Origin: Thermothelomyces thermophilus ATCC 42464
Lineage: Eukaryota; Ascomycota; Sordariomycetes; Sordariales; Chaetomiaceae
Assembly: GCF_000226095.1 (NCBI RefSeq)
Contig: NC_016478.1
Location: 496,001 to 560,000, forward strand
Direction: 5' to 3'
DNA length: 64,000 bases
Part shown: one piece after another, positions 21,111-31,335 of the stretch
Layout: every line of letters begins with the position of its first letter
How positions within the stretch are numbered: the stretch's first letter is position 1
The notes under the pieces: generated by a model
The model's database searches: none
Told to the model about the DNA's origin: nothing
Seen by the model: only the letters and a program-made list of their open reading frames with translations
Made by a program: the position numbers and the translations under genes

Positions 21111-22226
21111 ATGAGCACAGTTGGTCCGACCCGGCCTCAAGAAGAGGCAACTCCCAGGCAGGTCGAATCGAGGGGCGTCAAGAAAGGATCTACTAGTCCC
21201 CAAGAATATCTCTTAGAGCGATTTCCATCCGTCAGACGAGCCGCCCCGACGTATCAAGGCAGCGCACCCGTTGGGCGCCGGGCCAACACACTGCGACCCG
21301 CGTTGAGGAAGCTTTGCGAAGGCGAGCAGCATCCAAACACGCGTCCATACCAGCGCCCATACCAGCGTCCAAACCAGGCCGGCCGAAGACAAGTTCAAGA
21401 GTCAGGTGGGATCTCTCACCATGCCGGCAGCAGTGCTGGCCCCGACACAGCTCACAACCACAACTCGGCCGTGACGGGGCTGGGGTTGGAGGTTATTGAG
21501 GTACTACTATCCCAGGTCGCGAACCACAACTCGGCCGTGACGGGGCTGGGGTCGGAGGTTATTGAGGTACTATCCCGGTTCGCGCAGAACAGAGATGCTC
21601 GCAGATGGGAGACGGGCGCCAACGGTCGCCCAAACGCGGCCTCACGTGGTTTTCTTCACCAACTCCGTACTCAGAGACAACGCCGAGGACCCTTACGCCC
21701 CTGTATGGGCAGCTCTCACACCAACCGCCGGGGAGGAAACGCACGCCGCACCACCCGCACGCTCAACGAGAGCAAGGCCCCCGGCATTCATCACGACCCT
21801 GAAGGCGGCAGCTCGAACTCACCCGCAACCCAAGCGCCCCTGCCTCTTCCCACGCCAGCCCTAATCTTTGACGAGACAACCAACCCCAATCTACTTCGCA
21901 CTTTAAGGCCTGCTACTGATCCCGGACTTCGCACCGGCAACAACAACAATGATAACAACAATGACAACGACGACGACGACGCCGACGACGCCGACGGACT
22001 ACAGGCCCCCTTCGCACTGCGAGCCGACAACCTCTCCAGCGTTCTCGCCGACCGGGCCGCGCCTGCTGGCCTCCGGTACGCGTCGATGCGGCTTGCCCTC
22101 GTCACTGAGACGCTTGAAATCGAGACGCCCGGGACCGGGGTGGCGCGCGTCACCCACCGGGGGGATGGCCTCCAGGGGGCACCGCTGCGGCTGCTGCCGG
22201 AATCGCGTCGGGAGCTCAACGGGTGA
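21111..22226 (+). CDS. Hypothetical protein, possible orphan gene
   Basis: A single open frame of 371 residues from the ATG at 21111. I recognise no domain. It is polar, rich in Arg, Pro, Asn and Thr. It holds an exact tandem pair of 22-residue units (NHNSAVTGLGxEVIEVL), coded by a 66-bp duplication, at about residues 116-160. Near residue 280 it has an Asn/Asp run. The frame survives across a repeat and over 1.1 kb, which argues for coding, but the composition is unlike that of its neighbours. It could be a lineage-specific gene or a chance frame. Confidence 0.4.
   Translation: MSTVGPTRPQEEATPRQVESRGVKKGSTSPQEYLLERFPSVRRAAPTYQGSAPVGRRANTLRPALRKLCEGEQHPNTRPYQRPYQRPNQAGRRQVQESGGISHHAGSSAGPDTAHNHNSAVTGLGLEVIEVLLSQVANHNSAVTGLGSEVIEVLSRFAQNRDARRWETGANGRPNAASRGFLHQLRTQRQRRGPLRPCMGSSHTNRRGGNARRTTRTLNESKAPGIHHDPEGGSSNSPATQAPLPLPTPALIFDETTNPNLLRTLRPATDPGLRTGNNNNDNNNDNDDDDADDADGLQAPFALRADNLSSVLADRAAPAGLRYASMRLALVTETLEIETPGTGVARVTHRGDGLQGAPLRLLPESRRELNG
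21457..21588 (+). repeat. 66-bp tandem duplication
   Basis: ACCACAACTCGGCC recurs at 21457 and 21523, exactly 66 bp apart. The following bases (GTGACGGGGCTGGGG and on to GAGGTACTA) match with few differences. The unit is a multiple of three, so it adds 22 residues without breaking the surrounding open frame. Confidence 0.85.
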
Positions 22227-23117
22227 CCAATCCGCTCATGTCCTTTTGGGCTCCGGCAACCTGGGAACGGGGAACCGGGAACGGGGAACGGGGAACGGGA
22301 ACGGTAGATGGGGAGTTAAAAGGTACCCGCTCTTCACCGGTGTCCCTGTGCTACTTCATGCTCACTACCTGTTCAAACCCAGCTTCTTGAACCTCCCGAT
22401 GGTTTCCCTCTTCTCGCTTCTCACGATGATTTTTTTTCTTCAATTTTTCTGCTATTCGCCGAGTTGCTTCTCAGGGCCGGTTTTGGAAGTGGGAGTCTGG
22501 GCTTGCGCATCCGCCACGCTAAGACAATCTTCTACTTCGCCATGAAACCGCATCAGGCCGCCGCCGATGACGGTCGATTCTCGGGACGGTTAGATAGTGG
22601 ATACCGGTTGAGAAACGATGAGCTAACTTCTTGTGATCGAGAGGGGTTACACGACGTTGGCTGCTCTTTAACAATCAGGTACAGAGCAGCTTTCATGACT
22701 TTCATCATCCACTTAGCAGTCAGTTGCTCTCGACGCGGTGGGCGATGCCTTCTTACCTCTCCACAATTTCAAAAGCATTCATCATAAGCTACCAAAAGTT
22801 GTCCAGCCGCAGCTGCCGCCTACATAGGTAATAGGTATCTTACAGTACTAAGCAACCGTCTGTGTTGTTGTGCCTTGTTCCTCACAATGCATGCCATGAA
22901 TACCCGTCTTTACTCCCGGCTTTCTAGTACGCCCCAACGCCGCCGCTCCGTACACCCACCACCCACCAACACACACACGCGCGCGAGTGCGGGCGTGTAC
23001 ACGCTACGCTCGCTCGGTCACTCCCACACCCACACACTGACTCACTCTAAACCATCCACGCGTGAGTGAACTACCCTTCCCTCCCCCCTCCCCCCTTCCC
23101 CACCGCTACCGACGACC
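22227..23117. other. Convergent spacer with G-rich repeat
   Basis: This spacer lies between the 3' end of the hypothetical gene and the 3' end of the minus-strand Hym1/MO25 gene. It contains a GGGAACG-type tandem repeat at 22263-22303. It also has an alternating purine-pyrimidine (AC/GC) tract at about 22970-23010. No coding frame is convincing. Confidence 0.5.
22263..22303 (+). repeat. GGGAACG short tandem repeat, possible G-quadruplex
   Basis: About six G3-G4 runs are separated by AAC or AACC. The spacing meets the usual pattern for an intramolecular G-quadruplex on the plus strand. Confidence 0.7.
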
Positions 23118-24501
23118 CTACCGCTGCTGTGGCGGCACGGGCGCAGGTGGCAGATTCCGGATCTGCTTGATCAAGAACTCGCGCTCGTCGATGAACTGCT
23201 CGTCCTCGGTGCGGTCCTCGAGGAAGTGCGACAGGAAGTGCAGCAGCTTGTCCCGGTTCATAATCAGGATCTTCTGCACGGGCACCGACTTGTGTGGGTT
23301 GGCCACAAACACCTTGAACACGTGGAAGCCCTCGTACTGCACCATCTTGCGGTCGTCGCGCAGCAGGTTCATGCAGATCTTGAGGTGCTCGCCTCGGTCC
23401 ACGTAGGCCGTCATGATGTTGTAGTTGGACCGGTCCAGCAGGATCTCGCCCAGCAGCTTGATCGACTGACGCTTGGTGACGTAGCTGTTGGACTGCACCA
23501 GCACGTTGTTGTACCGATCAAAGAAGAGATCGAAGTTGGCGGCCAGATACCGAGGGACCAGCTCTTTGTGCTTGGTGATGAGTTCCTAGCAAGAACGTCA
23601 GCTCCAACGGGGTTTTCTTTTGTTCTTCCTTCTCCAGAGCCGAGGGGGTCGAGTTGAGCCCTGGCAAGCGCGAAAGGGGTGCGAAAGCGGTTGGCTTACC
23701 CTGAATGTGGTAAACGCATCCGCGCTCACTTCGAACGAGCTCTTGTCGATCCAGTCGAAAAATTTCCAAAAGACTCCCCTCCCGCTCTGCGTCCGGTCCG
23801 GGTTGATCCCCCCTATTCCCCTGGCGCTCGACCCTTCTTCATCGCCGTCGTCGTACAGGATTATCGCCGCGGCCGCCTCGTTCTTCAGCACCTCCCTCAG
23901 CACTGTCCCCGCCGGCGTAGCGCTCTCCTTGTGATCGTAACCCCTGCACAATTCCACAAGCACCTGTGGTCGCCTCTCGACGACGTAGGCCAGAGCGAGC
24001 GGCTCCGGTTTCTGCGGCCCCGTCGGCGGGCGGAAGCGGAAGACGTAGGAGAAGATGACCTGAGTGTCCTTTCGCGACTCGAACGGAAAGCGGTGGAGAT
24101 GGACGGCAAGGAGGTAGAGGAGGTCTTCTTCAATCATGGCCGTCACCAATTGGTAGATCTGCTCCGTGTTTGGCTCGGTCTCTGCTGGCCGGTTAGCTTG
24201 CTTGCTTGTGCCGTCCGTATGTGCTTCGAGCGCGCTTCGCGCGGGACTGGAACGCACCATGTGTGCCTTGCAGGACCTGCTTCATCTGCGCGAGCACCTT
24301 TGCAAGCTCCTCGGCCTGGCAGGACAGCAGTCAGTGCATTGTTTCCCAAGGGGACACCCCTGGCAGCGCCATCGTGCTGGATCTTTTCTTTACCTTGGCG
24401 GCCCCTTGCGGTCCCTCCAATTTGGTGACATCTTCTCTTGCCTGTCTGACGAGGTCTGTGGTGTTTGTCCGTGTGCGCGTTCTCCCAAAGAAGAACGACA
24501 T
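23118..24501 (-). CDS. HYM1: MO25/Hym1-like morphogenesis protein
   Basis: Four exons: 24501-24394, 24315-24258, 24181-23700 and 23585-23118, giving 371 residues. The donors are GTAAAG, GTGCGT and GTAAGC, and all joins keep the frame. MO25 proteins are armadillo-like helical scaffolds. In fungi (yeast Hym1, Neurospora HYM-1) they support the NDR-kinase morphogenesis pathway (RAM/MOR) and GCK-type kinases that control polar growth and cell separation. Typical blocks are MSFFFGRTRTRT at the start, LVELCRGYDHKES, VFWKFFDWIDKSSFE, SADAFTTFRELITKHKELV, SYVTKRQSIKLLGEILLDR and RKMVQYEGFHVFKVFVANP near the end. The third exon has two possible acceptors three bases apart (CAGCAG), so a one-residue length variant (Glu versus Ala-Glu) is possible. 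Confidence 0.95.
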
Positions 24502-25964
24502 CTTGTCGGGTAGTGTATCGATGTCGCGGCGGGGTCGACGAGGGGTTTGGCGATCACTGCAGCTCCAACTTAACGTGCCGAAGCGAACGGAGGGGAATGG
24601 CGCGAGTTGCTTTCCCAAAGGCGGTCCGGTATGCCAGCGCCAGTGGCCCTTGGCGGCGAAGCTCCGAGTGCCGAAGCAAAATCAACAGATGCCGGCCTCG
24701 AATTCCTCTAGAACAACAAGTGGCAAGGACACTGGGCGCTTATCGAAGGTTATGGTACCTGCCAAGGGAGGCAGACCGCGTCAAGCCCAATGTTGCAGAA
24801 CAGCGGAGACCAGAGGAAGCCCATTGCCGCCCCAGGGAAGGTGCATGCACTGTTAGCGCATCCCTGGCAACCACTCAGTGGTATGTACATACTCTGCCCC
24901 TGCACCAACCAAAACAAAGTAAACCACCACCCATCATCATCATGGCCGTGGGGAACCCCACTGAGAGTGCAGAATAGTAGAATCTAAGAACTTCCACACA
25001 GGATCTCGCGCTTGGTGAAAATTTTGAGACATAGTCCTTCCCTGACCCCCGCCATCGTCGTTACTCCCGTTCTTCTCGGTTGTATATACGAAATAGCCAG
25101 TCGCACATCGTCAACAGGTTGTCAACACAACGACAGGTGGCCCTTCTGACGGTCGGAGAGCTCTACCGAGCTTTGAATATCTATTGGCAGCTACGTCATG
25201 ATACATCCATTCACGGGCACCCCTGTAAGGAGGGCGGACTTCGCCAGGCAAAACCTGGCTCGTCGGTTCTACGCGCGTAAACGCGTTGGTTGTTCGTCTT
25301 GTTCCTCGCCATCAAACCTCCACTCTCATCGAAAAATCTCCGTGGAAGTCTGCAGACGAGAGCAACTGGGAACTGGTGATTTCCCGTGCTGGGTTTACTC
25401 TCCGCCAGTCGTATACCTCGAAAACCATCGGACTAGTGGTCAACGCGGAGATATCCTAGCGGCTGCTGTACCTACCTTTTGCAGGCATCGCCTAAGCGAT
25501 TGAAGACAGTCCCCGCCACGCTGCCAGGTCATCGCTAACGACCAAATGCTTACAAGGCGTGCGGTACCGATATGCCTGCGAATGTCAGTACTTTTAATAC
25601 ACATGGTCACCAAAGTCAACGACGGTCTAAGGCCTCTGTGATCTTTGAGAGGCATGGGCTTCGGGAAAAACCTCCCATGGAGCATTTCACAGTGCGCGCG
25701 ACGCGACGAGCATTGTGAAATGGCCATTGAGAACAATGTCTCGATTCGTCGACTCTGATCTAGCTTTTGGGGTCCACCCCCATGCTGTCGTGGTTAACAG
25801 CGCCCAACGTATGCAACCGAAACAAGAATCCGCATAGACGCCAGTCTCGACCGGATAAACCCTCGACGACGAGTGTTCGGGTATTTCTCTTCGTCGCAAC
25901 AGAACCGAGTTGTTCCTTTTTGTCGTCAAATTTTCATCATCCCTCCAAGGCGGGCTGAGGCTAT
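24502..25964. other. 1.5 kb spacer, no gene recognised
   Basis: This spacer lies upstream of the minus-strand HYM1 gene and downstream of the minus-strand L26 gene. Open frames are short and overlapping with no motif. No repeat or RNA gene stands out. Confidence 0.45.
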
Positions 25965-26509
25965 TTAAGCCTTGCTCTTGCCCTTGGACTTGGCAGCCTG
26001 CTCACGGCCGGCCTTGATGCGGGCCAGGATATTCTCACGGTCCTTGTCGAGCTTGAGCTTGGTGATAACGACATTGCTGGGATGGATGCCGACGGGCACG
26101 CTCTGGCCGGTGGCCTTCTCCCGGGTGACACGCTCGACGTGGATGACGTATTTGAGACGGTAGACCGAGGTGACCTTGCCCTCCTTGTCCTTGTTGATGC
26201 CGCGGACAATCTGGACCTCGTCATCCTTGCGGATGGGGATGCTCCGGACCTGCGAGGGGGTCTCGTTAGTGGACTTTGTTGTGGGCACGGTGCGGGAGAA
26301 TCGCGACATACGTTGTACTTCTCACGGAGCTCCTTGCTGAGAGGGGCGCTCATGATGTTGCGGCGGACGCTCGAAGGCGCGGTGAAGTGCGCCTTGCGAG
26401 ACTTGCGCCTCGAGGACGAAACGTCTACGAATGTATTGTTAGTTATCGAATTGCTGTGTATTAATAACCCTATTCTCGGCTGTAACTTACTTGCGCGGAC
26501 CTTGGCCAT
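25965..26509 (-). CDS. RPL26: 60S ribosomal protein L26 (uL24)
   Basis: Three exons: 26509-26491, 26424-26312 and 26249-25965, giving 138 residues. The donors are GTAAGT (intron 26490-26425) and GTATGT (intron 26311-26250). This is a large-subunit ribosomal protein near the exit tunnel. The N-terminus [20 protein letters not shown] is typical, followed by [30 protein letters not shown] (KOW motif), [17 protein letters not shown] and the basic C-terminus. A first exon of only six full codons followed by an early intron is common for fungal ribosomal protein genes. Length and domain order are normal. Confidence 0.97.
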
Positions 26510-27141
26510 TGTGATGGATTGTGCCGACGGGGGACAAGGACTTGACTGTTGATCGCCGTGATCTTGAAGAGCAAAGCAAAAATCAAATCGTGGTTTCTGT
26601 GGGTTTTGGGAAATTTGGTGCGCCCTGGCAGAATTAGCTTACCGCCTGCCAGTTTGGTATTGGCGGGGAGGGGACAGCCAAAGTTTCGCTAACAATTTTC
26701 GCAAGTTAGGACGAGATTAATCCGTACGCCGCAGCAGTAATCTGTCCTCCGGACTCCGTCCAGTACGGAGACGCAGTTAATGAGCCTTAGTAGGAGGTAA
26801 CAAGACCCCTCCGGTTTCGATTATTGTTCGTCGATTTGGAACAGTCACCTACCAAGTCGTAGAACAGGGTAATCCATCCAGACCATCATCTTAGGAGAGA
26901 TATAAAGCCACATAGGGCCCGGTCTCTGCATTTCTCGAAGCATCAATCCAACAACACGCCTGTCAATGCTTGGGTATATCCAACGACGCCCAAAAACCAA
27001 TGCAGCGCAATGCGAAATCCCCAGTCCTAACGCCGATAGCTATGCTTGAAGCGAAACCCCCTTCCATGCAGCCTCCAATCCCGATATTTTTCCCCAATGC
27101 TAACCAGAACCCCATCCTACTGAACCAACAAGCGGAAGACA
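26510..27141. other. Spacer upstream of RPL26
   Basis: This should hold the RPL26 promoter and leader and the 3' end of the minus-strand SFI1 gene. It contains TAATCCGTA at 26718-26726 and TACGGAG at 26764-26770. No coding frame is supported. Confidence 0.5.
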
Positions 27142-30100
27142 TCATCTATACAAGTCCTCAGCCGAATCCTCGTTGATGTCGGCGAAACCCACCCTGGCTT
27201 TCAAGGCCGAAGCACCATATTGTCGTCTCAGCTCCCTTTCGTAGGGCGAAGGCAAGATCGCCGAAGGCGTCGACGTTGGACGATAACCCAAGACCCGTGT
27301 GCTCCCTGTCCATTTCGTCGGTGTACTCATAACACCAGGGTCATCCGGGTCGGGCATCAGAGGTTCATCGTCGAACTCGGGCATGGGTCCGAGGGACGAA
27401 ACAGAGTCGCGTGGGCGGAGAGTAGCCAGCTGACTTGCTGTGTAGAAGCCTGTTGTGGCTGTAGATGGCCGAGCCAGTTGCTGCCGGACGCTGCGCCGAG
27501 CCGAGAGAGTGCTCAGGCGGAGATCATTGCGTGCTGCTGCTTCAGGCACCGCTTTTTGTTGCCATTCAGCGAGAATCCGGCGGCAAACGCGCCGTTCATT
27601 CTTCTCCTGCAGTGTGGCAGCCATGTGACGCTTGCTCTCATTTTGCAGATTCTGAAACTCCCACTTCTCCCAGCAACGCTTCCGGGTCTGCTCTGCGTCG
27701 TATTCGATGGCGTCTTGCATATTCTCCTTCGCTTCCTGGAGCTGCGCTTGCCACTTCACACAGTAGACTTCGACTTCAGCGTCGGCGGCAATCTGTTGAA
27801 TACCCTCCGCTCTTTTCGCCGCTTGATTCCATAGATCCAGACACTCGTTGAGATCCTCCCGTTTGTAGTGGAGGTTTGTCTGCCGTGCGTCGTGTTGAGC
27901 ATCGAGGGCATCCACAGTGGCGTCTAACCACTTGCCAAGACACTCTTGTGCCAGTTCAACTTTGTATTTCCGTCGAAACTGACGTAGCGAGGTCATCATT
28001 CGCTCCCTCCGCGCCGTTTCAGCTACCGCTGGCCACTTCTCCAGCACGGCAGAGACGATGGATCTGGCCCTGTGCTTCTCCGCTCGTTTCCAGTAGAACC
28101 CGTCACGGGCTTGGCTCTGTTGGCACCTTTCCCGCCAATGGTCGATGCACGGCCGGGTTGTGCGGTAGAGATTCACAAGGTTGGCATTTTGCCGGTGCTT
28201 CCACATCTGGTCGGTTCCTTCGATCCAAGTGTCAAGCACCTCGGTTTGGGTATAATATGCGTCGACGTAATCAGCCTCTTCTTCATGTCGTTCTCGCTCG
28301 CCGCGGGCTTGCCGGGCGGCGGCGAACAGTGTGTTGAGGGTCTGCCGTTTGTTTCTTGTCTCCAAATGCCCCTTGTACCAAGCAAGCTTCTCCTCGAGAG
28401 CCCAGTGCTCGAGAACCGCGGCCTTCATTTCAAGCTCGTCGCGCTCTAGAAAAAGTTTCAGCCTCATCTCCCGCTCCCAATGGTCGACTGGCTCTGTAAG
28501 CAGGAAAGCGTCGGCAACTGCGGTGTCACGCTTCACCTTTCGCAGGGCTATGCTTAGTGCTTCTAGCACCCGGCGCTTCAGGGCTTGCTCCTCTTTAGCG
28601 TTGTGCTGCTTCAACAAGGCCGAGAGCCTAGCTTGCTCCTGCCAATAATCCAGATCTCTTCGACAACCCTGGACAAGCCACTGCCGCGTACATTCGTAGG
28701 CATTGTACTGTTGGATGTCGACCTCTTCGAGCCAGATGTTAACCGCCTCATCGAGCACGAGTCTCTCGTCCAATGCCACAGCCACCTGGTATTCATCTTG
28801 GATCTCGCACGCCTTGTTGACCCAGATGCTGAGGCAGTGGCTAGCAAGACCAACAGCGTAGAACTCATCTGCAGCACGCTCTTTTGTTTCTTGCCACAAT
28901 GTGTGGAAGCTCCGCTTACAGAGTTCCTGCTGGTGCCATTGCACGGCAACTTCTCGGCGAACCTCGTGATGCAGGGCGACTTGGCTCCATTTCTGGAGAA
29001 CATTGTTTAGGATGAAGTTCTTGACCTTGGTCTGGTCTTTGATGTGCTGTGCGTGCCAGCCCTCAAATGTCCGCTTCCTCACTAGATGCCTCCGTGCTAC
29101 TGCCGTCCGGTCGAGCTCTTCTTGCGCTCGCTCCTGCCATTCGGCCAACACGGTGTGGATCGTGAAGATCTCATACACTCTGGTGGCTCGTCTCTCCATC
29201 CTTTCAACGTATGCCTCGTGTTCCGCAGCCCTTTCGGCCTCGAGCCTCAGCTGTTCCGCCGCCGCCGCTTCTTCGTTCCAAATATCGAGCACCTCGCCAA
29301 GTAGATCATTGTTATCATACTCGACGGCGATAGACATTAGCTCGTCGTTGACTCGCTTCGTTTGGAAAGTAGTTGCACGCCAGATGCTTAAAACATCCTG
29401 GACGAGTTCTCGTTCCTCCTGCATCTTCAGCTGTTGCAACTTCCGCTCAAGGACGCCGGCATCCACGTCAACCACAGGAAGGGATCCTGCGCCAGGCTGT
29501 ATGGGCAGCTGAAATGGTCGAGATCCAGGTCCAGATCGAAGTCGAGATGCCGTGAAGGGTTCAACGGCGGAAAGGATCCGAGCTTCGTCATGACCGTTCT
29601 CTGGTCGGCCAGGGTCTCTTCCACCGTCTCGTTGATCTGCATAAGTCTCGCGTGAAGGTTCGAAATCCTGGTTGCTATTCGTGTGCAAATCGCTTGTATT
29701 TGTGTAACTCAGCGCAAATGAGGCGCGGGAGTCGGGTCTTGCCGGAGGGCTACTCGGGACAAATTCAAGTTGGATGCCAAGTCCCCCTAGGACAGCACGA
29801 AACTTATCGCTGAGTGTGTTCCCAGATCGCTGCCCTCCGATCTTAAAGATGAGCCGGGCGATATGAGGCGGCGTGTTCTCGGGATCAAGGCCATGTCGGG
29901 GAAGGACGTCTTCGGCGGCAAGGAACAAAGCATTGGTCGGAAGACGCTCGCGCTCCGGGAGGGTTGGGTACAGGGATTCTCCGAGGGTGACGATCTCGTG
30001 AACCAGTGCAATATCTAAGGGACGGACAGGTCAGCTGCCGCCTACCCAGAAGGACGCGTCGCGGCCTCAAGAGCGCGACGATTACGGGGGAAGGTAGGGC

Positions 30101-30382
30101 GTGACGAGGAACGTATGACTTACCCTCGTCAGAGTACGACTCATGGCGACCACTGATGTAGTGAAACACAGAAGAGATAGTAGAATCGGGCTGAGGAGGA
30201 GGAGAATCGGCATCATGGTCAGAAGAAGCATGATGGTTGGCAGCGCCATGATGAGGACGAGAAGGAGGTTCGTGTTGCATATCAACGTATCGGGAAGGTA
30301 GCTCTGGAGCATGGTATTTCTCGGAGCTAGAAAGCAAGCTTGGCTGATTGCTGCAGTAGAGTTCAAGTATGTCTGAATGCAA
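27142..30382 (-). CDS. SFI1: Sfi1-like spindle pole body protein
   Basis: Two exons: 30382-30124 and 30014-27142, with one intron at 30123-30015 (donor GTAAGT), giving 1,043 residues. The junction gives SDEDIALVHEIVTLGESLYP, a conserved N-terminal block of fungal Sfi1. From about residue 190 to 900 the protein is a long helix-forming region with Trp at regular intervals (examples LxxWxxxA in ILAEWQQKA, CLDLWNQAAKRA, VLEKWPAVAETA). This is the pattern of Sfi1 repeats, each of which binds one centrin (Cdc31) to build the half-bridge that duplicates the spindle pole body. The C-terminal 130 residues are disordered, with Ser/Thr-Pro sites that could be phosphorylated. The extreme N-terminus (start 30382 or a later Met at MQHEPP) is uncertain. 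Confidence 0.9.
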
Positions 30383-31335
30383 AGAGCTACGCAGGCGCGA
30401 GCAGATTTGAGTGTTTGATCATAAAGTAAGTGCAATCGAACGCGTCACAGCTAGCGAGACCAAAATCCTGACTCGGAGAGAAGCTTTGCTGAGGCAAGAG
30501 AAGCTGAGCTGTAACCAATCGATTTGCAGTTTGCGAACTGGAAGTTGCAAGGTGCAGGTAACGGGAGACAGGAACAATGGACGTGTCGAGTGTGTCGCGT
30601 AAAGCAGAACCGGGCGGGGCACGCGATTTTGGGAAGTCCGGTTGCTCTGTCCTGTGGCTGGGAGCCGCGACTTAAGTGGGGCACACGATCCGTACGGATT
30701 ACAGTGCTGGCTCTCGTGTGGCTGGGACCATTGACACTGTGTGAACGCAACATCCGCAAACATCCAAACTTGCAAGTTCTTCATCTCAAATCACTGATCA
30801 CTGGGCTGCCTGCAGGCTGGCACGTCGCAACAAAGGCGGCTTCATTACACCATTTGGCCCCTATTCTCTTGAAGAGAGAAAACCCTATATCAACTGTCTC
30901 AAAATGCGACCAAAAGTTCGCCCCATCCAGCGGTTCGCCCAAGCAGTTTCTAAGTGCTCTGCTGAGGTAAAGCCCATGGTGTTCGCTTAAGAAATTGCTT
31001 TTCGTTCTGACGAGACCTCAGGCTGCTGTATATGGCCAATGTGTTTTTGCAGATTATAATTCGGTCCACAAAGATAAGTGCGTCAAAGAATTCATGAAGC
31101 TCAAGGATTGCTATTTGGTACGATTTTCGGGTCCCTTTTTGCTCCAGCAAGTAGCAAACCGATCCTCTTACATTGAAGCAGGCCGCCGCGAAGGGGAAAA
31201 AGTGACGACCATGGTTTAGATTACACAGCAAGTAATCACACTCAATTCTATTTTGCTGCATGCTTAGCTCATGAACCGATAAGCATAGCGGCTGTTCAAC
31301 AATGAATCATTTGTTTCATCAGCCGGCGTAACGCT
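30383..31335. other. Spacer between IleRS and SFI1
   Basis: This holds the SFI1 upstream region and the IleRS 3' end. It includes a perfect 12-bp palindrome ATCCGTACGGAT at 30688-30699 that overlaps TACGGATTA (30693-30701). No coding frame is supported. Confidence 0.5.
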
